Made by a program: the position numbers and the translations under genes. The notes under the pieces are model-generated. The model ran no database searches. It worked only from the letters and a program-made list of their open reading frames with translations, and was not told the origin of the DNA. Positions 40,760 to 52,300 of a stretch of 64,000 bases of DNA are shown one piece after another. This DNA comes from Oikopleura dioica. Taxonomy: Eukaryota > Chordata > Appendicularia > Copelata > Oikopleuridae. The stretch lies in contig OU015568.1 in assembly GCA_907165135.1 (NCBI GenBank), positions 504,501 through 568,500 of the forward strand, in the 5' to 3' direction. Position 1 is the first letter of the stretch, and each line of letters begins with the position of its first letter.

Positions 40760-41914
40760 TTAATGTTCACGTCCCTCGACATGTTTTTCAAAGAAAAAAA
40801 TAGTGCCATCGTCTTCTCCATCGCTATAAACCAGTTCCTTCTTGAGATTCTCCCGGAGGTATGTATTCTTTCCGGGCACCTCAATTTTGAATTTATACAT
40901 CTCTTCTGTCGACTTGAAAATGAGGCAATCTCTTGCTTCTCGAATACTAATTGCTGCTGGGTCAGTATCTGGATGTGAATCATACGTCACGTGCAGCTAG
41001 AAAGATTAATTAAGGTGCAGTTTACGAGATCTTGAATACCCCCAGTGCATGTCTACAACTGTGGCGCCGTTCGGCCATAGATCAAAGTCATACTGGCCTT
41101 CAGGCCGATCAAATCCAGGAGTGGTAGTGGTTGTCGAAGATGTCGTGGATGCTAAAGTTGTAGAAGTTGTTGAAGATGTCGTGGTTGATGGAGATGTCGT
41201 TGTTGTCGAAGATGTTGTGCTTCTCGAAGATTCCGTGGTTGATGAAGTTTTCGATGTCGAAAATGTCGTGTTCGTCGAAATGGTCGTGGATGCTAAAGAC
41301 GAAGTAGTTCTTGAAGATGTCGTGGTCGTCAAAGATATCGTGCCTGTCGAATATGTCGTGCTGGAAGAAGATGTCGTCGCTGTCGAAGATGTTGAAGAAG
41401 ATGAATATGTCGTCATTGTCGAAGATGTAGTGCTCGTCATAGATGTCGTGGTTGACGAAGACGTCGTTGTTTTCGGATATGTCGTGGTTGCTGAAAATGT
41501 CGTCGTTGTCGAAGATGTCGTAGATCCTGGAGATGTTGTCGTCGTCAAAGATGTTGTCGTTGATGAAGATGTCATCGTTGTAGAAGATGTCGTGCTGGTT
41601 GAAGATGTAGGTGTTGTCGAAGATATAATGGTGGCTATTGTTGTTTTATCGGAAGCTGATCTTGTCGTTGAAGTAGATGTTGATGTCAAACGTGATGTGT
41701 TCGTCGATGAAATCGTTGTTGAAGGCGTTGTAGGTGAAGAACCTGTCATAGTTTGCGTTGATTGACCTGTTGTTTTGGACGAGCCGTGGACGACTATTGG
41801 GGTTACGATTCCAACAATAAGACATGATATCCCTAAACGCTGTTAACTAAGGTTTTAATTTCGTTTCTCTCCACCGAATAGCACCAGAAAAATTCCGATC
41901 GTTTTTCTTCTCAT
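40760..41914 (-). CDS. Mucin-like Ser/Thr-rich protein with signal anchor
   Basis: Exon 1 (41914 to about 41875) MRRKTIGIFLVLFG joins over a GT-AG intron to ISCLIVGIVTPIVVHGSS, a long hydrophobic segment that is a signal peptide or N-terminal anchor. About 215 residues of Thr/Ser repeats (TTSSTTTT-type) follow, a typical heavily O-glycosylated stalk. Then comes a conserved-looking globular end: FDRPEGQYDFDLWPNGATVV, an intron of about 45 bases, HVTYDSHPDTDPAAISIREA, EEMYKFKIEVPGKNTYLREN and EKHVEGREH-stop at 40760. The antisense strand of the repeat is open too (Val/Asp-rich) but lacks splicing support. Function unknown; extracellular matrix or house-secretion roles are possible. Confidence 0.6.
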
Positions 41915-42630
41915 CTTTTTCTCAAAAAGCCTCTGGCGAAATGCATCGAAAATCGGCGGTTTTATATGGCGCTTATAAAATCAAAAGAGTCGACACTTGA
42001 ACATATTTGCAAATATAAACACGCATAAATTGAAATGAACCAAAGTTCTGACAGGACTGCCCGTAGAGTTGCAAACTTATCATTGCTATCTGACGCGCGG
42101 AAGTAAGTCATTTTGCTTTATCCTTGGCATAATTGATATTCGCAATCTGGGTCAGTAGGAATCGCAAATAAGAATTTTCGACGGCGATAGGAAAAAATTA
42201 GTCGTGTTATTTTTTCATAAAAATTTTTATAAAAAATGAAGCAAATATCAGTTACATCATTATATGCAACAAAATCTGTCTAAAAATTGTGAAACTTTCA
42301 ATAAATCAATATTAACCGTTCACTCTTGACCTACTTCTGGAAATAAGACGGAACAAATCTCCAATAGTGAGGAGAAAAAAGCTATCACATTATGAGTTTT
42401 TTCAACTTGAAAGAAATGATGCCTTACTAATGGGCAGCAAAAAATTTTTTTTATTAGGTTTTCAAGAAAAGAAACTCAAAATTGACCCAAAAACGTAGGA
42501 AAAGTAATTAAATCAGCGTCAAAATACCGTTAAAATGCACATAAAGCAGATGCAAGAAGGTGATAACGGTGAATATTTTATATTTAGCCAGAGACAAAAC
42601 CAGAGAGATTCATGTCGACAAAGATAGAAA

Positions 42631-42822
42631 ATGAATCTGTACAAAGCACTTGAGATATTGACTCTTTTGAATTGCTGTTTTTCGTTACACGTGGATCAAG
42701 ATAGACATTCGGTCTCCATGAAAGATACCATGAAGGGAACACTTTTCGACGACTTTTTGAAAATCTTGCTTTTTAGAGAGGATGCTGACTGTAATTGGCT
42801 CACGAGTTTCATGTGCAAATGA
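42631..42822 (+). CDS. Small putative secreted protein
   Basis: 63-codon ORF with a hydrophobic start (MNLYKALEILTLLNCCFSLH) and a charged remainder containing two further Cys (DADCNWLTSFMCK-stop). Might be a short secreted peptide or a first exon. No other support. Confidence 0.25.
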   Translation: MNLYKALEILTLLNCCFSLHVDQDRHSVSMKDTMKGTLFDDFLKILLFREDADCNWLTSFMCK

Positions 42823-43301
42823 AAGAAAAATAAATCATACTTTGCTTAACCCAAAAATCTAGGGCCTAAATGAATCTGAAAAAGAGTCTTCCTTGATTTC
42901 AAATCGAAATCCCGATCTCGCGAATTTCAACTCTACTTTTTAGTTTATCCTACACAGTTTTACCTACGCTTATTCGAACTTGATTCTCTGTCTATTTTTT
43001 TATCATTTTTTTATTGACGATCGAAGAAAGATCTTTTCTTGAGACATTTTGCAAAAAAAAGAGAAAAAAACGATGAATATCGTCATTTTATAAACAGGAG
43101 TAGGTAAGTCTTTTTGGTCAATAATTATGGATAATTATTGTAATTTGCACTTTCATAATACTTATATAATTTTTATATAAAAAATTATGCTGTAACATGC
43201 TATTTTCAGCGCGTACGTAACGCCGTCGATTGATGGCGCCAGGTGAAAAGGGAAGCAAGAAAAGAAGAAAATTTATTGAAAAAAGGCGGTAGAAACTTTT
43301 A

Positions 43302-46300
43302 TGGAGAGAACTCATCGAACTGTTCATTGGTTTCGTAAGGTATGGTTCTCAAGCATATTAAAAATTTTGGGACGGCTCTATTCTAACAAATTTATTACTC
43401 CTGAGAGGGTTGTCATTTTAGGGTAAGGGTTTGGTTGGGGTTAGGGTTAAGGTAAGGGTAGAGCTAGGGTAAGGGTTTTGTCAAAATTCTTTAAAATGGG
43501 TCATTTTAAATGGTACTCCTTTATCGTTTTAGATGTAGAGCTAGAACACGTTTTAATGTCTCCTTATTTCATTATTTTTGTCGAATGATTCGAGTCGAAT
43601 AAGGAATCTCTGTTCATATTCTTTCTGTCTAGAAATCGGGAAACTGTCATTGAATCAATATTGTGCTTTCATAATTGACCTACTTCTCTCATCAATCGAT
43701 GAAATTCACGTAACTAATCATTCTTCTAGGGGCTGAGGCTTCACGACAACGAAGCACTGTACCATGCCGTAACAACAAGTCAGGTCTGTTTAGAACTTGT
43801 TAATCAATAAAAAAAACGCTCATCATCAATTTTCAAATTGATTTCAGGTTGTTTTCCCAATCTACATCGTCGACGTCAGCTGGCAAAAGGAAAAAGAAAA
43901 GTTTTCAGCAATCAAGACACGATTCTTGATCGACTGCTTGAAAGATTTGGACGAAGGGTTGAAGAAATGCGGGACAAGACTGTATGTGCTTACGGGAGAT
44001 GCGACCCAAGTTATCAAGAAGTTTTGCAAAGAAAATGAAATCACCCAAATGACCTGGATGAAAGATGCGGAGATTTTTTACAGGTCAGCAAAGAAAATTT
44101 ATTTCTTCTTTTTTTAGTTAAAAATTTCAACCGTTCTTTAGAGAACGAGATGAAGAAATCACCAAGGTCGTCCATCGAATGGAAATCAAAACCAAGTCCT
44201 TTCTCGGCCACACTCTTTACGACCCAGACGAAGTCATTGCCAAAAACGGCGGAAAGATCCCACTGACCATGGAAGAATTCTACGAAACCATCAACGACAT
44301 GGAACAACCAGGAGCACCCTGCCCGACAGTAACTGCCAAACACTTCAAAAACTGCCTTCCCAGAGCCGTGGAAAATCATGATAGCTTGTATGGAATTCCG
44401 AAGATTGCTGCTTGGGGTCACAGTGCTCCCAGATCGCTGACGATTTATAAGGGAGGAGAACGACAAGCGCTCAAGGTCTTGAAGGCAAAAATGGCGGATT
44501 CGACACTTTTTACGCTCAATGGGTAAGAGATCTGACTTTTCTAGACAATCGGTTTTCAATTGGAAAACCAGAAATAGAAATTTTGATCGAAAAATTTATA
44601 TTTTTGATATAAATTTCCTGGAGCTATCGTTTATTTTGTTGGTAATTTTCTAATGACTCACACTCGAAATAATGTATTCATTTTGATTATAAGAAGCTAT
44701 GAAAAATTCTTCTTTAGTTTCAATCAAGGGGTGAAAACAAAACTTCCGCACACGACGTACCTCTCTCCTTACCAGAACTACGGATGTATCTCCACCCGTT
44801 TCTTCTGGAAATCCGCCGAAAAGCTCCCTGCGGAAAAGACCATCATCCTACGCGGACAGATGATCTATCGAGAATTTTTTTACGTAGCTGCGTCGCAAGT
44901 CAATAATTTTACCAAGGTAAGGACGTCGAATTAAGATCTTTCGCCAGAAATAAATAATTTATTTAATAATAATAATAATCTTATTAAGATGACTGGCAAT
45001 CGAATCTGCCGCCAAATCGATTGGTACGAAAATGCTGATCATTTGAAAGCCTGGAAAGAAGGAAAAACGGGGTATCCGTATATTGATGCTGTTATGAGTA
45101 GGCTTACCGGACTAAATTTCGGCCCATTTTTCCAACTTAGTTGGAGGGTCATATGATACAGTTTTAGAAAGCCCAGAAACTGGGCTTTCATTTAGGCACC
45201 ATATAAGGGGTTCAGGGTTATGCCCGCAAGGCAATTCATGGGACCTAAAGTTCAAAAATAGGCACTAGAATACTTCAAACTATTTTTCGGAGGCGGGCCG
45301 GCCTCTAAAGCCATCAAAACTCATATATTTAGAAAGCTCAGGCTCTGAGCTTTCAGTAAAGCCCTAGAAATCTTAGTGCAAAGCCGTTTTTGGCCACCTA
45401 TGGGCGCTAGAATGTCCGTAATAGAGGCCGGCCCGCCTTCGAAAAAATAGTTTGAAGAGTTCTAGTGCCTATTTTGGATCTTCAGGTCCCATAGATTGCT
45501 CTGCGGGCATAACCCAAACCCCTTGATATGGTGCCTAAATGAAAGCCAAGTTTCTGGGCTTTCTTAAACTGTTGTTATGGTCCATAACTTATGATTACAA
45601 AAACGAAAGTCGAGTCTCGAGCCAAGCTCACAGAATCCGAAGCTGAGGGGCGAGCGCGAGCACCAACTGCGAAGCGCGAGCTCATCACTCAACTCGGAAC
45701 TGCACCTCAGAAATATAGTCGAACTCGAAGTGAGACTTGTGAGCGAGCGCTCCTATAAAAGTGCCTGACCATGCCCATTTTCCTCATTCTGGCCTGGCCC
45801 CAGAATCACAAATAAACACCGAATTATCGTCAATCCAAAAGTAGTATGCTTACTTAGCAGGAACTTAGCTTAGTACATAGAAGTCATAAATGAGGAAGCA
45901 TATTACAACATTGGTGTCAGAAGTATTGACGAACCTGCCCGCCTGCTGCTCCGATCCTGATTGATGACCGTTGGTACGATTCCCGATCAATCATTGTTGT
46001 CAACAAAAATAGCACCTGATTCTACGAATGTAAGCAGTCATGGCTGAATGCGCAACGAATATGGGTAATTACGATTTGGAAATCCGAAATCTGCGCCATT
46101 TCCGCCGATCCCGAGATAGAAGACACAGAAAAAAAGAATTTTCGCGATTTTCAAGCTCCACAATAGAAGCCGCCAAAACCAGATACGATTGCAACACAAT
46201 TAAGACCAGAAATAATGAGTGTGGAACAAGGCAGCAACGTTACGACTAGAATCAAACAAATGTATCTCGAATTGATTCCCGACGCACTCGCCGGCAAACG

Positions 46301-49300
46301 ATACCCGATTGGCCATCAATCGGAAAGTGACGGAATTATCGGCTCAATCGTAGTGATGATTCAAAGAACGGCTAACTCTTCAGCCCTGCCAAATTATTCA
46401 CCAAGAACAGCTCTGAGAAATCTTGAAAGAATCCTCGAAACCAGCCCTGCGCCAACTACGCTTGATGAGCTGCTAGAATGGCACTTTATCATCGCAATTG
46501 AATTTCGCCGCATCCGGACGAACTACATTTCTCTTTACGCAGCCCAAAAGCAAACGGCAAGGTTTTTCTTTAGAAAAATCAACAATGAACGGACCTGGTC
46601 TCTGCTGCTCAATTCAAACCTGGATAACTGTGAACTTTGTCGTACAACTGACCATCGAATCCGCCAATTCGCATCTGAATACGAGGCGCAGCGAGAATAA
46701 CGGCGGGTACAACGAGCGTTCGCAATCAATGGCCAGCCACAAAGAAACCTCCCCTTCCCGACAAGCTCAAATACGCGTAAAATCCCCCTTTCAGCAAAGC
46801 TTCCTGAAAAACTAAGTCACCGACGGGGATAGCTAAGTTGATGCTTTAATGTAAATTAACATTATTTATTAAGCCTAACTACCTCATTAAGCTAAGAAGG
46901 CTTCAGCAACAACAGCTTTACCAACAAAGAATTTCGTCTTTTACAATTTTCAACCGTTTAACGCCATTTCTTTGACCAAATTTCATGCTTGCAAAGATAA
47001 ACAAAAAGGAAGAAAAGACATATTAACTATGGATTCCTTATTTAGACTGCGAAACCCAAAAATGTCTTCTCGAAACAACGAATTCAAATCTACCAAGACT
47101 AACCCCGATGCCCCGCTCACTGATCCTGAGCCTGAAACCAGCGGAAAAAACACAAGAGGGACTCAGACGAACACCTTTCTCTCAGACAGTGAGCAAGGAC
47201 ACAAAAGAACAGAATTGCCGAAGCGGGATCCCGACAAAGTCATCATATCAAGCCCGGAAAAATATGGACTTCGGAACTGGACTGAGCCGAACCTGACGTT
47301 CTGGGAACATTTCAACCGAAACAAGAGTGCTTTCAAATACGCTCGCGAGTCTGGGCTGTCTGACAAACAGATGATGAACTTGCTCATCATGACGCTTCGA
47401 CCTCGAGATCGTTACATCGACGAAATCATAGAAGATAGCGAACGCAAAGACTTCGAATCATTTGTGGATTCCGTCGGAGCCCTTCTGGGTCCCTCCAGAT
47501 CAGCGACGGCAACGGATGTGCTGAGGATGACTCGCGGCCAAAATGAAACGCTTATGCGGTTCTTCTTGCGTCTCTGCTCGAAATACAAAACAACAACAGG
47601 AAAGGACCCAAGGGCCACCGAAGCGGTTTGCATTCTTCAGGTTATGACAATGAAGAACTGCAATCAACAAGAATACGCTGAGATGACACGCCTACTTGGA
47701 ATTGACGATGATGATATCACTTTCAGTCAATTAAAAACTGCAGTTCGAAAAACCTTTACATGGACTAAATAGGTAACAGTCGCTTGCGACTGCTTTTACG
47801 GAAAATAACAAAAATTTCGGCACATTGGATCATAATCGAATCAAGCGGATGATCTACATTCAAAGAAGTGAGCAAAAATTGCGCTTCTGCAATGAGTGAT
47901 ACTTTCAAATCGACGGGCGCGAGCGACTTTGGCAATTGTGGGAGTGAGTTGGAAGCCCTGCACTTAGCCACCTGCGCGAAACCTGACCTGGTCTGATCAA
48001 CCCTAAGGGTCTCGAATCCCGCCTGCTTTAGGAAAGAAGAAGCCGCCCGATCCTGGCGCGATGAAACCATCTTCATTGTACTGAAACTTTAGATCCGTAT
48101 CCGTTTACACTTAAATTTTACCAAATTACACGGTAGAGTTAACGAATGGAACTTTTAGAAATAATGGAAATATTCGAAACGATACAGCCGACTGGAATCA
48201 TCAACATGAACTCTGCTTGGGCTTTTCGAGGGCGATTTTCAGTCCATCAACAACGTACACGTTTGATGCACAGAATCCCGGAAATCGCAAGGGCAAAAAC
48301 CTGCGCAGCGGTGGACACTGGAACACGGGATGTTCGGAATCAACAACCTTTGGTGCGGGCGAAAAGCAATGTCGATCTCGATGTGGAGCCGAGGAAACAA
48401 TAACCCTGATCAACTAACGAAAACACGACAGAATTAGCTAGCTTGGAGACGGGATTTTCCACATAAAAAGCTCGAAGTCACTTCAAGGGCAGAGAACAAA
48501 AAGGAATAAGCAAGCAGAAAGGATTCGACATTGATCCAAGATGAAACGTGTTGAGCGCAAACTGCCTGAAAAATCGCAACACAGTTGGGCTTGCGATGTG
48601 CTACGAAACGATTTCATCATAACGAAATAACATCGCCAAAAAATGACGAATAAGAAAATTGAAGGATGGGCCCAAACGCGAAAACGACTCCTTCGAAATT
48701 CAAACAAAAACGACACAAAAGGTATGTAAAGGGTTACTTACAAACAACAATGACAGTAGTATAGTAGTAATTATGATCTTATGAATAGTCTTTATCAAGC
48801 GAAAACCGGTTCAATAAAAATTGAAAAACAAATTATGATTGAGAATCATAAAAGACTTAAAATCTAAGCTGAACTAACCTCTGAAAGTTTTGCGATGTAA
48901 AAATGTTTTCGGCATAGGCCTTATTTTTACGTTTCGCAGGCAAACTGTAGACCGGTGACAGATGTAATTATCACCTTGCAGAGGGATAGGCAAAGACAAT
49001 CTTGACTTCGCCATACGCATGGATCATGCATGTGGTCTCTCGCTAAGTAAAGGTATTTATCATAATAGGGATTCCATTTGGAGGGCAGTTGGTCTCCGTA
49101 TACTGCCAGGGAGCCTAAGGCACCCCGTAAATGACGTTTGGCCATTTCACTACACGAAAGTGGGCCCATGGAGATTCACTTTTAAAAATCTCTAAACGTC
49201 TGTGGGAAGGAATAAGCCCACCGATTTCTTTTCGCGTCAGAAATCAGTAAGTAAATAAACCACAAAGCGAGAGCAAATCAGCTCAAATAATAAGTTTTCA

Positions 49301-52300
49301 CGACAAATTAACAAATTTTAAACTTTGATGTTGATAAGATGCAAATATAAGTCAGCGCTTGATAAAAACTAAGATTTGTAAAAGTATTCAAGGTGAAAAA
49401 CTGATAGTAAATATTTTAATTTGGTAGTTATTAGTAATTTGACAGCCATTAGGAAAATTTGAGGAAAAATGGCTTCTGTAACAACTTTTGAAAAAGTTAA
49501 TGATCTCAAAGAAAAATTATCGATTTCGATTCACATGAAAGACCTGAGTCGGAGAAGGAGCTAATTTACTTTTGGGTCGTATTCCGGGGACCGGAATCTA
49601 AAACGACCGGGAAATGTTTTTTGAGAAGCGCAGCTTTTATCCAGTGTTTATGTCCAATATAAGTTCCTTCAAGATTTAGTGCTAATGGAGCGTGCCTAAC
49701 AATTGTCCAAATTTACAATGGTAGATAACTTTTGACTCATCCAAATCAAGCAAAGAAAAAGTTCGCATTAACAAAAACATGGATCAAAACTAGTGCGGAG
49801 TATTTTCGCTCAGTCAAGGTTTTAGAGATTATCAAGCTATTCTTTTGATATAAAATGATACTCGTGAAGGTCACGTGACGCGGAGAATTTTTTGATGCAA
49901 CAAAGCTTTCGAGTGCTTGTCCCCTGCTTATGCTAGAACCGAATCTTTGAAATGACGGCTCGAATTGAGATTCGTAGTCAACGAAAAATTGTTCGGGGTC
50001 TCTTTAAAGATAGAGGCTTACTTTAATTATGAGCGCAAAACCCTTTGGGTTCGGTCGATTTATAAAATGAAATTCTTGCGTTTTAAGTTGCATTTGATTT
50101 AAGAAAATTTGAGCCCCCAAGTTATGGAATGAATTTCTTATTGGCCATTTTAAATAAAGAATAAAACTGTGTTAAACATAATTAAACTGAAGGTTAGAGT
50201 AAGATAATTTGAAATCTTTGATTTGTGAGTATTTCATTTTCGGGAAAACGGCGAATCCGAAAATTTAAAAGAAATGCATACCCTTAAATTGTACTTAGTC
50301 TGAAAATGCGCTGAAAAAGAATTGCTCCCGACTTACTTAAGATGTTTTCAAAAATTCGTCTTCCATCTTTTTCTTTCTTTGCTTTTCTTCTTTTAACCTC
50401 TAGATTTGGAAAAAATCATTTTCACGGCCTTTTTGAGCGATTTTTCAAAATGAGAAATTCTGAAATTCAGACACTCGGTTGAAGCGCTCAGGAAGAAACC
50501 ATAAAAATAAAGAGGTCAAGGCGGCGAAGGAGAAGTTCGAAATTTTACGGCCAATAAAATAATTAGGAGCGAACAGTATTGAGAACACCACCGTTACGCG
50601 CGAATAACTCTGGGAGGGTCAATTCTAGCGCAGATCACGGGCTTCAATAAAATGTGCAAATCGGCCGAATATTAAGGTTACTAACATCGATTGGCTGAAC
50701 TTGATCTTTGTTTCTCAGAACCAATCATAATCTTCACTGATGAAAATAATGTTCAATTATTGAAAATTTTTGACTTAAGGACCCCCAACCCCGCTTTGGA
50801 ATCAATCGACTTTAAATTCTTCTTTACGAATTTCGACTGTAGCTCAGGTGACGGTAGAAATTCTTATAACAAAATCTTTCGAGCGCAATCTCAAATATTG
50901 CCGAAAATCGACTTTTTAAATTCAAAGTCTGATACTTTTTCGAAACAGCAAGTAAAATCGACTAAGGGTGTCGCCACGAAATTTCATCCGCACGAACCTG
51001 ATTTTCGGAAAGCGCAAAATTAATAATCTTTATCGGACTCTATCCCCTTAGATTATTTAATAAAAACTAGCCTTAATACAGATTTTTCCGAAAATTTGGT
51101 CCGCACGAGACTCAATTCACCAAAAACTGACGGAACCTCCTTAAATTCAGGAAACGACAAAATATTTTCAACAATCAGAATAAGCCCCTTTAAAAATCGA
51201 TAGCCGTACCCTTAAGATAAATATTCATTAAAATAGTACTTTCATTCATTCCCTTTTTCTTCCTCTTTGAAAAAACAAGCCCTATTTAAAAAGGAAAACC
51301 CCGTTTCCTTCAATTGGAAGTAAACAGTTCATAATTGAAATTATTTAGCTTACGTCTGTCTTTATCGAAAATCTGATGGAAATCAGAACATGTGAACTAA
51401 AAGAATCAACGACTTTAAAAATTTCGCCGAGTGTTTCTTTTCACAAAGAAAAGTCGCGTTAAAGTCAAAAAGAAGATTGTTATTATGATAAAACCTATCC
51501 TCCTGTAGTTCAACGCTAAAGATTAACTGTAAGTTCAATTTTATGGGCTCACTTTAAAAAAAAAGAATACCATGATCGATGAGCTTTAAAAAAAAAGGGA
51601 TATATTCTCAGATTCTGTTCTAAAACATTAATTAACGGCATTTAAAAACAAAATTCTGAACAACAACGTTTTTTCACGGAAAGCGGACATTTTTTACTGT
51701 AATAGTTCTTTTTATACAGTTTTTGCTAAAAGCTCTTCTTTTGAAGAAACATAGCTAGAACGATGAAATTTTCAGCTGTTAAAGACATCCATTATTGTTA
51801 GCTGACAGAAATTATTAGAACTCTGATTCAGATCATGAGTAACAGAAACGATTTTTCGAGTGGTCGCATTGAAAGAGCCGGTAGAACGAGCTCTGTCAAT
51901 AGAAAAGCCGAAGAAACACCCATCAATTGGCTCGTTACAACAACTTTCATGTTCGTTTTCGTCGAAGGATGCCGAATAGTAACGCCAAACCCTGACGAAG
52001 TCTGCGTTATTTGTTCAATGCGAGACGGTGAATCAAGTATGAAGATGGGTATCAAAGCAAAATGTGGGCACTTTCTTCACATAAACTGCTTCCTTGAGCG
52101 ATGCCAAAAATATGATCATTGTCCTGCTTGCTGGGACTCGATGGGACTTCGTCTCTTTACGACACACATGGAGAATCATACAAACGGCCGTTTATGCCCG
52201 AATTGTCGAAAGGGTAACCCCACAGTAACACTGCGCTGTCTTCACTCCTTTCATCCTGAATGCGCCGTACAATTCGCTCGCCTTACAAGAAAATGCATAC

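Noticed and set aside
41049-41765. 238-codon plus-strand ORF rich in Val/Asp/Glu
   Set aside because: It is the antisense of the Thr/Ser repeat of the mucin-like gene; the minus strand has signal anchor, splice sites and a globular end.
43118-43327. Minus-strand ORF with a hydrophobic segment upstream of cryptochrome
   Set aside because: Overlaps the cryptochrome start exon and promoter on the other strand and has no splice or domain support.
44041-44559. 172-codon minus-strand ORF in the cryptochrome gene
   Set aside because: Antisense of a well-supported cryptochrome exon.
45163-45572. A separate hairpin RNA gene
   Set aside because: The hairpin is the internal palindrome of the foldback transposon bordered by its TIR and TSD.
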